Source: Jeotgalicoccus nanhaiensis
GTDB taxonomy: Bacteria; Bacillota; Bacilli; Staphylococcales; Salinicoccaceae
Assembly: GCA_004570955.1 (NCBI GenBank)
Contig: SPPL01000002.1
Location: 186,001 to 250,000 of the forward strand
Direction: 5' to 3'
DNA: 64,000 nt
The translations under genes were made by a program, and so were the position numbers. Shown here piece after piece: positions 11,703-20,482 of this stretch (within the stretch, counting starts at the first letter, position 1; every line of letters starts with the position of its first letter). The notes under the pieces are model-generated. The model saw only the letters and a list, made by a program, of their open reading frames with translations, was not told the origin of the DNA and ran no database searches.

Positions 11703-12638
11703 ATGAAATGGCATGAAGTCAGTATCAGCACTAAAGAAGAGAACGAAGAACAGTTTTCAATATTCTTAAATACAATCGCAAAAGGTGTTTCAATCGAACA
11801 TTCCGTTGATATATTAAAAGCTAAAACTGAGGATTTTGATGAGAAATTCCGGCTGAATCCGAAAGACTATCCGGACAGCGACATACGTATACTCGTTTAT
11901 TTTGATGAAACATATAATATCGATGAGCAGCTGGATAAAATCAAAAAATTTATCGAAGAAACTCCTTTAGCAGAAAAAGAAGAAATTGAAATTAATACCG
12001 GCATTATAGATGAGATGGACTGGGAAAATGAGTGGAAGAAATATTTTCATAATTTTAAAGTCGGCAGAAACTTCTTAATCGTTCCTTCGTGGGAGTATGC
12101 TGACGTCGACATTGCCGATAGTGACAAGGTGATCAAAATTGACCCCGGCATGGCATTCGGTACTGGCGATCATGCCACGACGAGTCTGTGCCTGACTTTT
12201 CTGGAAGATATAATTAAACCCGACGATAAAGTAATCGATGTCGGCACGGGTTCCGGGATTTTATCAATTGGTGCTTATTTACTCGGCGCGAGAGATATTA
12301 AAGCAACTGATATTGATGAATTGTCACTGCAGGTTTCAAAAGAGAACTTTGCTTTAAATGACTGCGGTAAAGACATTGCGGTCATGCCTGCCGATCTGTT
12401 AAAAGATGAAACCGAAAATTATGATGTTATCGTAGCAAATATTCTTGCTCATATTATAGATGATATGATTGATGATGCTTACAAACTGCTGAATAATAAC
12501 GGACGTTTTATTGCGTCTGGCATTATCGTTGAAAAACGAGATGATATTATCGCGCATATGAAACAGGCAGGTTTCTCAATTACTGATGTTCTTGAAGAAG
12601 AAGGCTGGGTCGCAATATCGGCTCTGAAGGTGGCATAA
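11703..12638 (+). CDS. prmA: Ribosomal protein L11 methyltransferase
   Basis: PrmA trimethylates ribosomal protein L11 using SAM. The 311-residue protein has an N-terminal substrate-binding domain and a Rossmann methyltransferase domain with DVGTGSGILSIG near 179 and the NILAHI motif near 245. It follows dnaJ by 3 nt and overlaps rsmE by one base (TAATG), so the chaperone operon continues into rRNA/r-protein modification genes as in Bacillus and Staphylococcus. Confidence 0.95.
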   Translation: MKWHEVSISTKEENEEQFSIFLNTIAKGVSIEHSVDILKAKTEDFDEKFRLNPKDYPDSDIRILVYFDETYNIDEQLDKIKKFIEETPLAEKEEIEINTGIIDEMDWENEWKKYFHNFKVGRNFLIVPSWEYADVDIADSDKVIKIDPGMAFGTGDHATTSLCLTFLEDIIKPDDKVIDVGTGSGILSIGAYLLGARDIKATDIDELSLQVSKENFALNDCGKDIAVMPADLLKDETENYDVIVANILAHIIDDMIDDAYKLLNNNGRFIASGIIVEKRDDIIAHMKQAGFSITDVLEEEGWVAISALKVA

Positions 12639-13354
12639 TGCAGCGGTATTTTATCAAAGGAACAGTCTCGCTTAATGAAACGTGTGTTATGGACGATGAG
12701 CATGTGCATCATATTAGAAATGTAATGCGCGCCAAAGCCGGAGATAAGTTTAATGTAGTCGACGGGGAGGGCAATGCTTATCTCGTCCGACTGACTGATC
12801 TTGAACCGGTATCATATGAAGCGATAGAAAAAATAGAGAATGAAGTTGAGCTTCCGGTAGATATTACACTGTATTCACCCTTCTTAAAGGGAGACAAGAT
12901 GGATCTTGTGATTCAGAAGTCGACCGAGCTCGGGGTTCATGACTTTATCTTGTATAAAGCTGAACGCAGCGTCGTTAAACTGGATGCTAAAAAAGAAAAG
13001 AGCAGGCTTTTGCGCTATGAAAAGATTGCGAGAGAAGCTTCTGAACAAAGCAGACGCACTAAAATACCGAGCATTTCATTTGCTGGAGCACTGAAAACTA
13101 TTGATTTCACGCAATATGATCTTGTTTTATTTGCTTATGAGGATAACAATCTTACCGGCAGTTCAATAAAAGATATTCTCACGCGCACCAGTGTAAAGAC
13201 GATTGCTGTTGTTTTTGGGCCCGAAGGCGGTTTTACCGAAACAGAAGCTGATATTTTTAAAACTTATGAGAATATCGCACTCGGGCGCAGAATTTTAAGA
13301 GCGGAAACAGCGCCGCTCTATGCACTTTCTGTAATTGGAAGCTACTATGAATAA
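12638..13354 (+). CDS. rsmE: 16S rRNA (uracil1498-N3)-methyltransferase
   Basis: RsmE methylates U1498 in the decoding region of 16S rRNA. The 238-residue SPOUT-family protein has an N-terminal PUA-like domain and a C-terminal knot with FGPEGGFTETE and ALGRRILRAETAPLYAL, both characteristic. Its ATG overlaps the prmA stop. In Bacillus and Staphylococcus the next gene is the tRNA methylthiotransferase mtaB; here it is deoC. Confidence 0.95.
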   Translation: MQRYFIKGTVSLNETCVMDDEHVHHIRNVMRAKAGDKFNVVDGEGNAYLVRLTDLEPVSYEAIEKIENEVELPVDITLYSPFLKGDKMDLVIQKSTELGVHDFILYKAERSVVKLDAKKEKSRLLRYEKIAREASEQSRRTKIPSISFAGALKTIDFTQYDLVLFAYEDNNLTGSSIKDILTRTSVKTIAVVFGPEGGFTETEADIFKTYENIALGRRILRAETAPLYALSVIGSYYE

Positions 13355-13406
13355 CTCGTTTGTGGTATCATTACGAGGAATATAAATTATTGGGAGTGTC
13401 ATTAAA

Positions 13407-14072
13407 ATGAACGCAGCAAAGTATATCGACCATACATTATTAAAACCGGAAGTTACTGATAAAGAGATTTCAGTACTGTGTGACGAGGCGCATGAACATG
13501 GTTTCTTCAGCGTCTGCATCCAGCCGTCTTGGGTTAAAACTGCCGCAGAAAAGCTTGCTGAGAGCGAAGTTAAAGTATGCACAGTAATCGGTTTTCCTCA
13601 CGGTGCAACTACATCAGAAGTTAAAGCATTTGAAACTAAAGATGCTATTTCAAACGGTGCAGATGAAGTGGATATGGTAATTAATATCGGCCAGCTTAAA
13701 GCAGGCAATCTCGATTACGTAAAAGAAGACATTAAAAGCGTCGTAGATGCTGCTAATAAAGAAGCGCTTGTTAAAGTTATTATTGAATCGTCACTGCTTA
13801 CAGAAGATGAGGTTGTGACTGCTTCAAGATTAGCACAAGAAGCAGGTGCGGATTTCGTTAAAACATCTACCGGCTTTAATGGCGGCGGAGCCAGTGTGGA
13901 AGCTGTTGCGCTTATGCGCCTGACAGTAGGCGAAGACATGGGCGTTAAAGCAAGCGGCGGCGTACGCTCTTATGAGGATGCCAAAAAGATGATTGAAGTC
14001 GGAGCTACAAGAATCGGCGCTTCAAGCGGAATCGCAATTGTTAATGGAGAAGTTTCAGAGAGCGATTATTAA
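13407..14072 (+). CDS. deoC: Deoxyribose-phosphate aldolase
   Basis: DeoC cleaves 2-deoxyribose 5-phosphate to acetaldehyde and glyceraldehyde 3-phosphate in nucleoside catabolism. The 221-residue TIM barrel starts [15 protein letters not shown] and has the Schiff-base lysine in FVKTSTGF (about 151-158) and the second conserved lysine in VKASGGVR (about 180-187). Length is normal and key residues are intact. GGGAGTG precedes the ATG. No other deo gene is near; cdd at 19.2 kb is in the same general pathway but a different unit. Confidence 0.96.
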   Translation: MNAAKYIDHTLLKPEVTDKEISVLCDEAHEHGFFSVCIQPSWVKTAAEKLAESEVKVCTVIGFPHGATTSEVKAFETKDAISNGADEVDMVINIGQLKAGNLDYVKEDIKSVVDAANKEALVKVIIESSLLTEDEVVTASRLAQEAGADFVKTSTGFNGGGASVEAVALMRLTVGEDMGVKASGGVRSYEDAKKMIEVGATRIGASSGIAIVNGEVSESDY

Positions 14073-14079
14073 ATTACAG

Positions 14080-14109
14080 TTGACTGAAACAAATGTAGTA
14101 TATTATAAT
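14080..14109 (+). promoter_or_regulatory. Probable SigA promoter of rpsU
   Basis: TTGACT (14080-14085) and a perfect TATAAT (14104-14109) with an 18-bp spacer, just after the deoC stop and about 65 bp before rpsU. Confidence 0.75.
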
Positions 14110-14173
14110 ATTAAAGTACATAGTATAGTCTATGTGAATTAGCCTTTTGCATTATCGGAGGGAGGGAAAACAA

Positions 14174-14350
14174 ATGTCAAAAACAGTTGTTAAGCAAAAC
14201 GAACCAATTGAAGATGCTCTTCGTCGTTTCAAACGTACAGTATCTAAAAACGGTACGATTCAAGAAGCACGTAAAAGAGAGTTTTACGAAAAACCAAGCG
14301 TAAAACGCAAGAAGAAATCTGAAGCTGCGCGTAAGCGTAAGTTCAAGTAA
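14174..14350 (+). CDS. rpsU: 30S ribosomal protein S21
   Basis: S21 is a small basic protein of the 30S subunit. The 58-residue product [20 protein letters not shown] ends in a Lys/Arg-rich tail. The ATG at 14174 follows a strong GGAGGGAGGG; an in-frame upstream start would overlap that site. In Bacillus and Staphylococcus yqeY follows rpsU, but here a terminator and nfeD follow. Confidence 0.97.
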   Translation: MSKTVVKQNEPIEDALRRFKRTVSKNGTIQEARKREFYEKPSVKRKKKSEAARKRKFK

Positions 14351-14383
14351 TATCACTCTTCCCTCTGATAAGTGATATATTAT

Positions 14384-14417
14384 AAAAACAGCGTACATTT
14401 TGTACGCTGTTTTTTTG
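14384..14417 (+). terminator. rpsU terminator
   Basis: A 12-bp stem (AAACAGCGTACA / TGTACGCTGTTT) with a TTT loop and a T-run. Confidence 0.9.
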
Positions 14418-14475
14418 TATCTCCATTTCTCATTTACCCGCAGTTAATGTATAATCGGAATCAGGAGGGATGTAC

Positions 14476-15159
14476 ATGGGCGGTTCGTATTTATATATGA
14501 TTAAAGACTCAATTCAATTTTATATAGATGTTGTAACTTCACCCGTTGTTGCATTTCTATTATTATCAATATTCTTCCTTGGTGTGGTGTATCAGCTCTT
14601 CTCGCAGAGAGTGAATATTATCGGCATTCTTGCTGTTCTGTCGATATTTATCTTTTTCTCGGGTCACCTTCTTACTGGCGGCGGCAATATGCTGACATTA
14701 ATCCTGATTCTGCTCAGCGGTTTTCTTATTCTAATTGAATTTTTTGTTATTGGAACACTGCTCGGGCTTATCGGAATTATCGTATTTGGAGTAAGTATAT
14801 TAACAGTCAGCGGCAATGCAGTTCTATACAGTATTTTCTTAGCCGTAATTTTAGTTATGGTGATAATAGAGTGGGTGATATTTGTGAAACATAAGAAACG
14901 TAAAATTCCTTTCCTGAATCGTTTGATTTTAAATGATGCAACGGACAAGGAATCGGGATATACATCATTTGATGACCGCTCGCATTTAGTCGGTGAAATC
15001 GCGGTGACACATACGGTTTTAAGACCCTCCGGGACAATCCGCCTCGGTGATGAAAGAATCGATGCTGTTGCCGAAGGATCGTATATTCCGAGTGATGTAA
15101 AGGTTAAAATTATTTTTGTGGAAGGTACGAGAATTGTTGTCAGACCAACGGAAGATTAA
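14476..15159 (+). CDS. NfeD family membrane protein (YqeZ-like)
   Basis: NfeD proteins are membrane partners of flotillin/SPFH proteins. This 227-residue protein has about four transmembrane helices (up to residue 135) followed by a soluble C-terminal OB-fold domain (GEIAVTHTVLRPSGTIRLGDERIDAVAEG region), the usual NfeD end. I prefer ATG at 14476 over 14470 because AGGAGGG ends immediately before 14470. Length suggests the short, protease-less NfeD1b-like class. It is followed after 18 nt by floA, the usual partner. Confidence 0.88.
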   Translation: MGGSYLYMIKDSIQFYIDVVTSPVVAFLLLSIFFLGVVYQLFSQRVNIIGILAVLSIFIFFSGHLLTGGGNMLTLILILLSGFLILIEFFVIGTLLGLIGIIVFGVSILTVSGNAVLYSIFLAVILVMVIIEWVIFVKHKKRKIPFLNRLILNDATDKESGYTSFDDRSHLVGEIAVTHTVLRPSGTIRLGDERIDAVAEGSYIPSDVKVKIIFVEGTRIVVRPTED

Positions 15160-15177
15160 AAACAAGGAGAGTGGAGA

Positions 15178-16185
15178 ATGAATTTAGCATTTATTACAGG
15201 CGGTGCACTCGTAACTTTACTGATTTTCGTAGTAATTATTATCGTTGCTGCATTTATCCTGTCATTTGTTCCAATCGGTTTATGGATTTCAGCAGTTGCT
15301 GCAGGTGTTAAAGTAGGAATCTTTACATTGGTGGGTATGCGTTTAAGACGTGTTAAGCCTAAACGTGTTATCGAGCCGATGATTAAAGCGCACAAAGCGG
15401 GTATTCAGCTGTCGACGAATCAGCTTGAATCTCACTTTTTAGCCGGCGGTAACGTCGACCGCGTTGTCGACGCCTTAATCGCTGCTCAGCGTGCGGATAT
15501 TAACTTAACATTTGAACGCTGTGCTGCAATCGACCTTGCAGGCCGTGACGTGCTTGAAGCAGTACAGATGAGTGTAAACCCGAAAGTTATCGAAACACCA
15601 TTCATCGCAGGTGTTGCTGTTGATGGTATCGAAGTTAAAGCTAAGGCAAGAATTACAGTGAGAGCAAACATCGAACGCCTTGTCGGTGGTGCCGGTGAAG
15701 AAACAATCATCGCCCGTGTCGGTGAAGGGGTAATCTCAACTATCGGTTCTTCCAACAAGCACGCGGAAGTGCTGGAAAATCCGGAACGTATTTCACAAAC
15801 TGTTTTATCGAAAGGTTTAGATGCAGGTACTGCATTTGAAATTCTTTCAATCGATATTGCGGATGTGGATATCGGTAAAAACATTGGTGCGGATCTTCAG
15901 ACTGAACAGGCTGTTGCAGATAAAAATATTGCACAAGCTAAAGCGGAAGAACGCCGTGCAATGGCTGTAGCGCAGGAACAGGAAATGAAAGCCCGCGTAC
16001 AGGAAATGAGAGCGAAAGTAGTAGAAGCAGAATCCAGAGTACCTCTTGCATTTGCTAAAGCATTAGAAGACGGAAATATTTCAGCAACTGATTATTACGA
16101 TCTGAAGAATGTTGAAGCAGATACCAGCATGAGAGATTCAATAAATAAAATGACAAACCCTACACAATTTAACGAAGAAGAATAG
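15178..16185 (+). CDS. floA: Flotillin-like protein FloA
   Basis: FloA scaffolds functional membrane microdomains. The 335-residue protein has an N-terminal membrane hairpin (about 5-50), an SPFH/band 7 domain and an Ala/Glu-rich coiled coil (about 240-290, [19 protein letters not shown]) used for oligomerisation. Length and start match Bacillus and staphylococcal FloA (about 330 residues). AAGGAGAG precedes the ATG. It is co-transcribed with the NfeD gene upstream and probably with the unknown gene downstream. Confidence 0.95.
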   Translation: MNLAFITGGALVTLLIFVVIIIVAAFILSFVPIGLWISAVAAGVKVGIFTLVGMRLRRVKPKRVIEPMIKAHKAGIQLSTNQLESHFLAGGNVDRVVDALIAAQRADINLTFERCAAIDLAGRDVLEAVQMSVNPKVIETPFIAGVAVDGIEVKAKARITVRANIERLVGGAGEETIIARVGEGVISTIGSSNKHAEVLENPERISQTVLSKGLDAGTAFEILSIDIADVDIGKNIGADLQTEQAVADKNIAQAKAEERRAMAVAQEQEMKARVQEMRAKVVEAESRVPLAFAKALEDGNISATDYYDLKNVEADTSMRDSINKMTNPTQFNEEE

Positions 16186-16198
16186 GGTGTGATATAGT

Positions 16199-16912
16199 AT
16201 GGAACTTATTCCACTACTAATTATCGTCCTCGGTATAGTCTCTTCAATCATCGGCAGTAAAAACAACAAAGACAAAGAAGGCGACCGCAATATTGATACT
16301 TCTAAACTGGATAGAAGACAAAACACTGCGCCGCGCAGCAGGCAGCCTGACCGTGAGACGACAACAAATGAACAAAAAGGATTCTTCCAGACGCTGCAAG
16401 AGGCATTTGATGAAGAATTCAACAACTCGGAACAACAGACACGCACAGAATCTAAACCCTCGCCGAGAGAACCGTCCAGAAGCCGCGAAACGGCTCCAAA
16501 CAGTCGTCCGGAAAGACAGGCTTCAGAACGGCCGGTGCGAGAAACAATTCAGACCGCGCGCGAACGCGCGAATTCATCGCAGAATATTTCTGACATTGAA
16601 AAACGTATTACAGACCGTTCGAAGCATGCAAAACGTGCTTCGGAAGCAAAAGAAAGTGTGTATACTAAAGGTTACGACAAGCGTGCTGAAAAAACAGCAG
16701 GCCTCGGACGTGATATTGCAGATGAAGTACGCTATTCATATGATGATGACGCCACTCAGATGCATAAACGCGGCAGGCAGAGTGCCTCCGATACTTCAAT
16801 AACATCTGATGATCTATCCTTTGATTCAAAATCATTTGTTAACGGTATTATTATGTCGGAGATTCTCGGAAAACCGAAATCTAAACAGAAAACGAACAAG
16901 AAGCTTGGCTGA
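16199..16912 (+). CDS. Unknown membrane-anchored, largely disordered protein
   Basis: I do not recognise this 237-residue protein. It has one N-terminal hydrophobic helix (about 3-19, LIPLLIIVLGIVSSIIG), then about 190 charged residues rich in Arg, Ser, Glu and Thr with no obvious fold, and a short hydrophobic-to-basic C-terminus (FVNGIIMSEILGKPKSKQK) that looks like a conserved docking segment. AGGGTGTG precedes the ATG, 13 nt after floA, and a terminator follows, so it belongs to the nfeD-floA unit. Its place suggests a flotillin-associated role; that is inference. Codon use fits neighbouring genes. Confidence 0.75.
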   Translation: MELIPLLIIVLGIVSSIIGSKNNKDKEGDRNIDTSKLDRRQNTAPRSRQPDRETTTNEQKGFFQTLQEAFDEEFNNSEQQTRTESKPSPREPSRSRETAPNSRPERQASERPVRETIQTARERANSSQNISDIEKRITDRSKHAKRASEAKESVYTKGYDKRAEKTAGLGRDIADEVRYSYDDDATQMHKRGRQSASDTSITSDDLSFDSKSFVNGIIMSEILGKPKSKQKTNKKLG

Positions 16913-16932
16913 TGATTATAAACACAGCGCTG

Positions 16933-16963
16933 ACCGGATGGGGATTCCCCGTCCGGTTTTTAA
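16933..16963 (+). terminator. Terminator of the nfeD-floA unit
   Basis: An 11-bp GC-rich stem (ACCGGATGGGG / CCCCGTCCGGT, one G-T pair) with an ATT loop, followed by a T-run. Confidence 0.88.
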
Positions 16964-17017
16964 TTTTTACAGCTGATTTTCTTGGCGGCAGGAACTGTTT
17001 TGTATTTTGAGACTGCG

Positions 17018-17304
17018 GGTTGGCATGATTGGGTGTCATGCGTATCCGGGCGCTCTGGGATTGGTATGACAGGTTTTCATGTGTATCCGGGATCTTTGGG
17101 GTTGGCATGATAGAGTTTCATATGTATCCAAGCGCTCTGGGGTTGGCATGACAGAGTTTCATGTGTATCCCAGCGCTCTGGGGTTGATATGACAGGATTT
17201 CATATGTACCCGGGCTCTTTTGGGTTAGTATGACAGGATTTCATGTGTGTCCAAGCGCTCTAGGATTGGCATGACAGAGTTTCATATGTATCCCAGCTCC
17301 CGTC
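17018..17304. repeat. Tandem repeat array A: seven units of 41 bp
   Basis: Units start at 17018, 17059, 17100, 17141, 17182, 17223 and 17264, each exactly 41 bp. The consensus core is CATGACAGAGTTTCATGTGT, with inverted arms CATGA and TCATG separated by 7 nt; the rest of each unit is near CAGCGCTCTGGGGTTGG. Units differ at several positions, so the array is not a recent duplication. The period is not a multiple of 3 and all frames are broken, so it is non-coding. It fills most of the gap between the floA unit and phoH. A related array lies at 21253-21552. Confidence 0.95.
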
Positions 17305-17388
17305 ACTCATATGTGTCTGAAATAATTGCAGTCCGCTATTGATAGTGGTAAATTTAAATAGACAAGTTTATTATAAAGGGGTTTGTAA

Positions 17389-18342
17389 ATGCCTAATATT
17401 ATTAATATAGACAGCCTTGACGAAGCTCAGGCTTTAATAGGTGCAAATGATGCACACATCACCTACCTGGAGGAGGAATTCGATGTTAAAATTCATACGC
17501 TCGGCAATGAAATTACTGTCAGCGGCGATGATGAAGAGAATGTCGAACTCGCTGAAGATGTGCTGCTTCATTTATTAAAAATAATCCAGCGGGGTATGTC
17601 GATTTCTTTAAGAGATGTACAGTCTGCTGCGATGATGGCGAAGAATGATACCATCGAATATTTACAAGATCTTTATAACGAGGAAATTGCTAAAGATGTT
17701 AAAGGTAAAAGCATTAAAGCTAAAACAACAGGACAGCGCCAGTATGTCGACAGTATAAGAAAGCATGACTTAACTTTCGGTATCGGGCCCGCAGGTACAG
17801 GGAAAACTTTTTTAGCTGTTGTAATTGCCTGCCAGATGCTTCGTGAAAACCAGGTTAAGCGCATCGTGCTGACGCGTCCTGCAGTAGAAGCAGGCGAGAA
17901 TCTCGGGTTTCTGCCGGGTGATTTAAAAGAAAAAGTGGATCCTTATCTGAGACCGCTGTACGATGGTCTTCACGCAGTTCTCGGTGTCGAAACGACTGAC
18001 CGCTTAATTGAGCGCGGCGTAATAGAAGTTGCTCCGCTCGCCTATATGCGTGGACGTACGCTGAATGAAGCTTTTGTTATTCTCGATGAAGCGCAGAACA
18101 CGACTGAAATGCAGATGAAAATGTTTTTAACCCGTCTCGGTTTCGGCTCGAAGATGATTGTTACCGGCGATGAAACACAGATTGATCTGCCGGGCTCCAC
18201 GAAAAGCGGGCTGGTTGAATCTGTAAAACGGCTTGAGAATATTAAAGGAATCGCTATTAAACGCATGGATGAAACAGATGTTGTCAGACATCCGCTTGTT
18301 TCTAAAATAATTCTTGCGTATGAAAAGGATACACAGCTATGA
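17389..18342 (+). CDS. phoH: PhoH-like ATPase
   Basis: PhoH-like proteins are RNA-linked P-loop ATPases, often paired with ybeY. The 317-residue protein has an N-terminal KH-like domain (about 10-100) and an ATPase domain with GPAGTGKT near 133 and Walker [11 protein letters not shown] near 228. The start ATG at 17389 follows AAGGGG. Its last four bases overlap ybeY (ATGA), and the family pairing suggests a shared role in rRNA maturation or RNA quality control. Confidence 0.93.
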   Translation: MPNIINIDSLDEAQALIGANDAHITYLEEEFDVKIHTLGNEITVSGDDEENVELAEDVLLHLLKIIQRGMSISLRDVQSAAMMAKNDTIEYLQDLYNEEIAKDVKGKSIKAKTTGQRQYVDSIRKHDLTFGIGPAGTGKTFLAVVIACQMLRENQVKRIVLTRPAVEAGENLGFLPGDLKEKVDPYLRPLYDGLHAVLGVETTDRLIERGVIEVAPLAYMRGRTLNEAFVILDEAQNTTEMQMKMFLTRLGFGSKMIVTGDETQIDLPGSTKSGLVESVKRLENIKGIAIKRMDETDVVRHPLVSKIILAYEKDTQL

Positions 18343-18800
18343 TTAATATAGATTTTATTAACGATGATAATTTTGTCAATGATGCTGAGCTTAAAGAAGT
18401 ATCGGAATTGTTAACCTTCGCCTACGGCCATCTTGAAGAAGAAGGCGATGCAGAAGTATCTGTTTCTTTCGTTTCAAATGAAGAAATTCAAAATATCAAC
18501 AGGGATTACCGGGATAAAGACAGCGTAACAGATGTAATTTCTTTTGCTCTTGAGGAAGATGACATGAATATTATTCATGCCGAGGCGCCTCGTACTCTCG
18601 GAGATATTGTAATCAGTACAGACCGTGCAAAAGAACAAGCGGAAGATTACGGTCACAGCTATCGCCGTGAACTTCTTTTCCTCGCACTACACGGGTTCCT
18701 GCACCTTTTAGGCTACGATCATATGGAGAGCGATGACGAAGCTGTAATGAACGGTAAACAAGAAGAAATACTAAATGCATTCGGTGTGACACGCGATTAA
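18339..18800 (+). CDS. ybeY: Endoribonuclease YbeY (rRNA maturation factor)
   Basis: YbeY is a zinc-dependent endoribonuclease involved in 16S rRNA 3'-end maturation and ribosome quality control. The 153-residue protein carries the diagnostic metal site [11 protein letters not shown] near 117-127, with three His ligands, and the upstream DVISFA motif. It overlaps phoH at its start, and its stop codon overlaps the probable ATT start of dgkA. Confidence 0.96.
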   Translation: MINIDFINDDNFVNDAELKEVSELLTFAYGHLEEEGDAEVSVSFVSNEEIQNINRDYRDKDSVTDVISFALEEDDMNIIHAEAPRTLGDIVISTDRAKEQAEDYGHSYRRELLFLALHGFLHLLGYDHMESDDEAVMNGKQEEILNAFGVTRD

Positions 18801-19137
18801 TCCGGACCGGTTTAAGCATCCTCTCCAGGGACTTTTTCAGCTGTTTAAAAAGGATAGAAAGTTTTTACTGCATCTGATTTTTGCAGCTGCGGCCATTTGT
18901 ATTTGTGCTGCAGTCAATATCACTGCAGTGGAATGGCTGTTTATAATAACTGCTGTTTTTTTAGTATTGATTACAGAAACAATAAACAGTGCAATTGAAT
19001 ACACGGTGGATTTAGTTACCGGCGATTACCATATACTTGCCCGCTATGCGAAAGATATTGCAGCAGCGGCAGTGCTGCTTGCCAGTGTATATGCTGTAAT
19101 CGTCGGTATGGTTATCCTCATACCGTATTTTTATTAA
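18796..19137 (+). CDS. dgkA: Undecaprenol/diacylglycerol kinase family protein, apparent ATT start
   Basis: Gram-positive DgkA phosphorylates undecaprenol (and lipid) in the membrane. The frame encodes a protein reading [18 protein letters not shown] near its start, three membrane helices, and the [14 protein letters not shown] active-site motif. No ATG, GTG or TTG lies between the in-frame stop at 18787 and residue 45, and a GTG start at 18928 would delete the first helix and the conserved cytoplasmic segment. ATT at 18796, overlapping the ybeY stop and 7 nt after GGTGTGA, gives 113 residues, the normal family length. CTG at 18841 is a less likely alternative. Confidence 0.8.
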   Translation: MNPDRFKHPLQGLFQLFKKDRKFLLHLIFAAAAICICAAVNITAVEWLFIITAVFLVLITETINSAIEYTVDLVTGDYHILARYAKDIAAAAVLLASVYAVIVGMVILIPYFY

Positions 19138-19152
19138 TAAGGAGGACGTCAG

Positions 19153-19560
19153 ATGAATGACGGATTATTTAAAGAAGAATGGCTGGCTGAAGTGCAAAAA
19201 GCGCAATCGCGGGCATACACACCTTATTCTGAGTTTAACGTAGGTGCTCTTTTGATTACTGAAGATGATGAGTACATTTATGGAGCGAATATTGAAAATG
19301 CTGCGTATCCTGCCTCGATCTGTGCAGAACGCACTGCGCTTGTCAGCGCATATGCTAATAATAAGAGAAAGTTCAAAGCGATTGTAATCGTTACAGACGC
19401 ACCTGAACCTGCGAGCCCTTGCGGTGTCTGCAGGCAGGTAATGAAAGAATTATGCCATGATGAGATGCCGGTTTACTTAACGAGCAAATCCGGTGAAGTA
19501 ATAAAACGGACGGTAGATGATCTGCTGCCGCTCGGTTTTAGCGGGAAGGATATGGATTAA
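19153..19560 (+). CDS. cdd: Cytidine deaminase
   Basis: Cdd deaminates cytidine and deoxycytidine in pyrimidine salvage. The 135-residue tetrameric-type enzyme has zinc ligands Cys57 (in ICAER, with catalytic Glu59), Cys90 and Cys93 (SPCGVCRQ), plus the NIENAAYP substrate loop. AAGGAGG precedes the ATG. The stop overlaps the era start (TAATG), matching the dgkA-cdd-era order of Bacillus and Staphylococcus. Confidence 0.97.
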   Translation: MNDGLFKEEWLAEVQKAQSRAYTPYSEFNVGALLITEDDEYIYGANIENAAYPASICAERTALVSAYANNKRKFKAIVIVTDAPEPASPCGVCRQVMKELCHDEMPVYLTSKSGEVIKRTVDDLLPLGFSGKDMD

Positions 19561-20468
19561 TGGATTTTAACGGTTTTAAATCAGGTTTCGTCAGCATCAT
19601 TGGACGGCCGAATGTAGGTAAATCTACATTTATGAACAAGGTTCTTGGTCAGAAGGTCGCAATTATGTCGGATAAACCGCAGACAACAAGAAATAAAATA
19701 CAAGGGGTATATACGAAAGACAATGCCCAGATGATTTTTATCGATACACCGGGGATACACAAGCCGAAACACCAGCTCGGGGAGCATATGATGAAAGTCG
19801 CGCGGAATACACTTCGTGAAACAGAAGTTATCCTGTTTATAATTAACGCTGCTGAAGAAATCGGACGCGGCGATGAATTTATTATCGATATGCTTAAAAA
19901 CACGAAGACACCGATTATCTTAGTGCTAAATAAAATCGATTTAATTCATCCGGATGATTTAATCAAACAGATTGAGGTCTACAAAGACAAGCTGGACTTC
20001 AGTGATGTTGTGCCGATTTCAGCGCTGCAGGGCAATAATATTGACCGTCTCTTGTCGGTTATCGAATCGCATCTTCCTGAAGGACCGATGTATTATCCGG
20101 AAGACCGGATCACTGACCATCCCGAGCATTTTATCGTGAGCGAACTGATTCGTGAAAAGGCTCTGCATAAGCTGAGCCAGGAACTGCCTCACGCAATTGG
20201 GGTTGAAGTGTTGAAAATGAAAGGCGACGATGAAGGCGGCAAAGTAAAAGTCGAAGCGCTCATTTACGTTGAACGCGAGTCGCAAAAAGGAATGGTTATC
20301 GGTAAAGGCGGCAAGATGCTGAAAGAAATCGGACGCGAAGCGCGTATGGATATCGAAAATCTGCTCGGCAGCAAAGTGTATCTCGAGCTTTGGGTAAAAG
20401 TACAGAAAGATTGGCGCAATAAACCGACCTTTATAAGATCTCTCGGGTATAAAGACGAAGAATATTAA
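19560..20468 (+). CDS. era: GTPase Era
   Basis: Era binds 16S rRNA near its 3' end and is needed for 30S assembly. The 302-residue protein has the G domain with GRPNVGKST (15-23), DTPGIH and NKID, and a C-terminal KH domain with [11 protein letters not shown] (about 244-254). It is translationally coupled to cdd. Together with ybeY and phoH it forms a ribosome-maturation cluster. Confidence 0.97.
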   Translation: MDFNGFKSGFVSIIGRPNVGKSTFMNKVLGQKVAIMSDKPQTTRNKIQGVYTKDNAQMIFIDTPGIHKPKHQLGEHMMKVARNTLRETEVILFIINAAEEIGRGDEFIIDMLKNTKTPIILVLNKIDLIHPDDLIKQIEVYKDKLDFSDVVPISALQGNNIDRLLSVIESHLPEGPMYYPEDRITDHPEHFIVSELIREKALHKLSQELPHAIGVEVLKMKGDDEGGKVKVEALIYVERESQKGMVIGKGGKMLKEIGREARMDIENLLGSKVYLELWVKVQKDWRNKPTFIRSLGYKDEEY

Positions 20469-20482
20469 AACTGGGTGAGATA

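Noticed and set aside
16293-16802. Frame +1 open stretch of 169 codons inside the disordered protein gene
   Set aside because: It lacks a ribosome binding site; the main frame has the AGGGTGTG site, a membrane anchor and operon position.
17018-17304. CRISPR array reading of the 41-bp repeats (also for 21253-21552)
   Set aside because: The whole 41-bp unit is repeated, including the would-be spacers, and there are no cas genes nearby.
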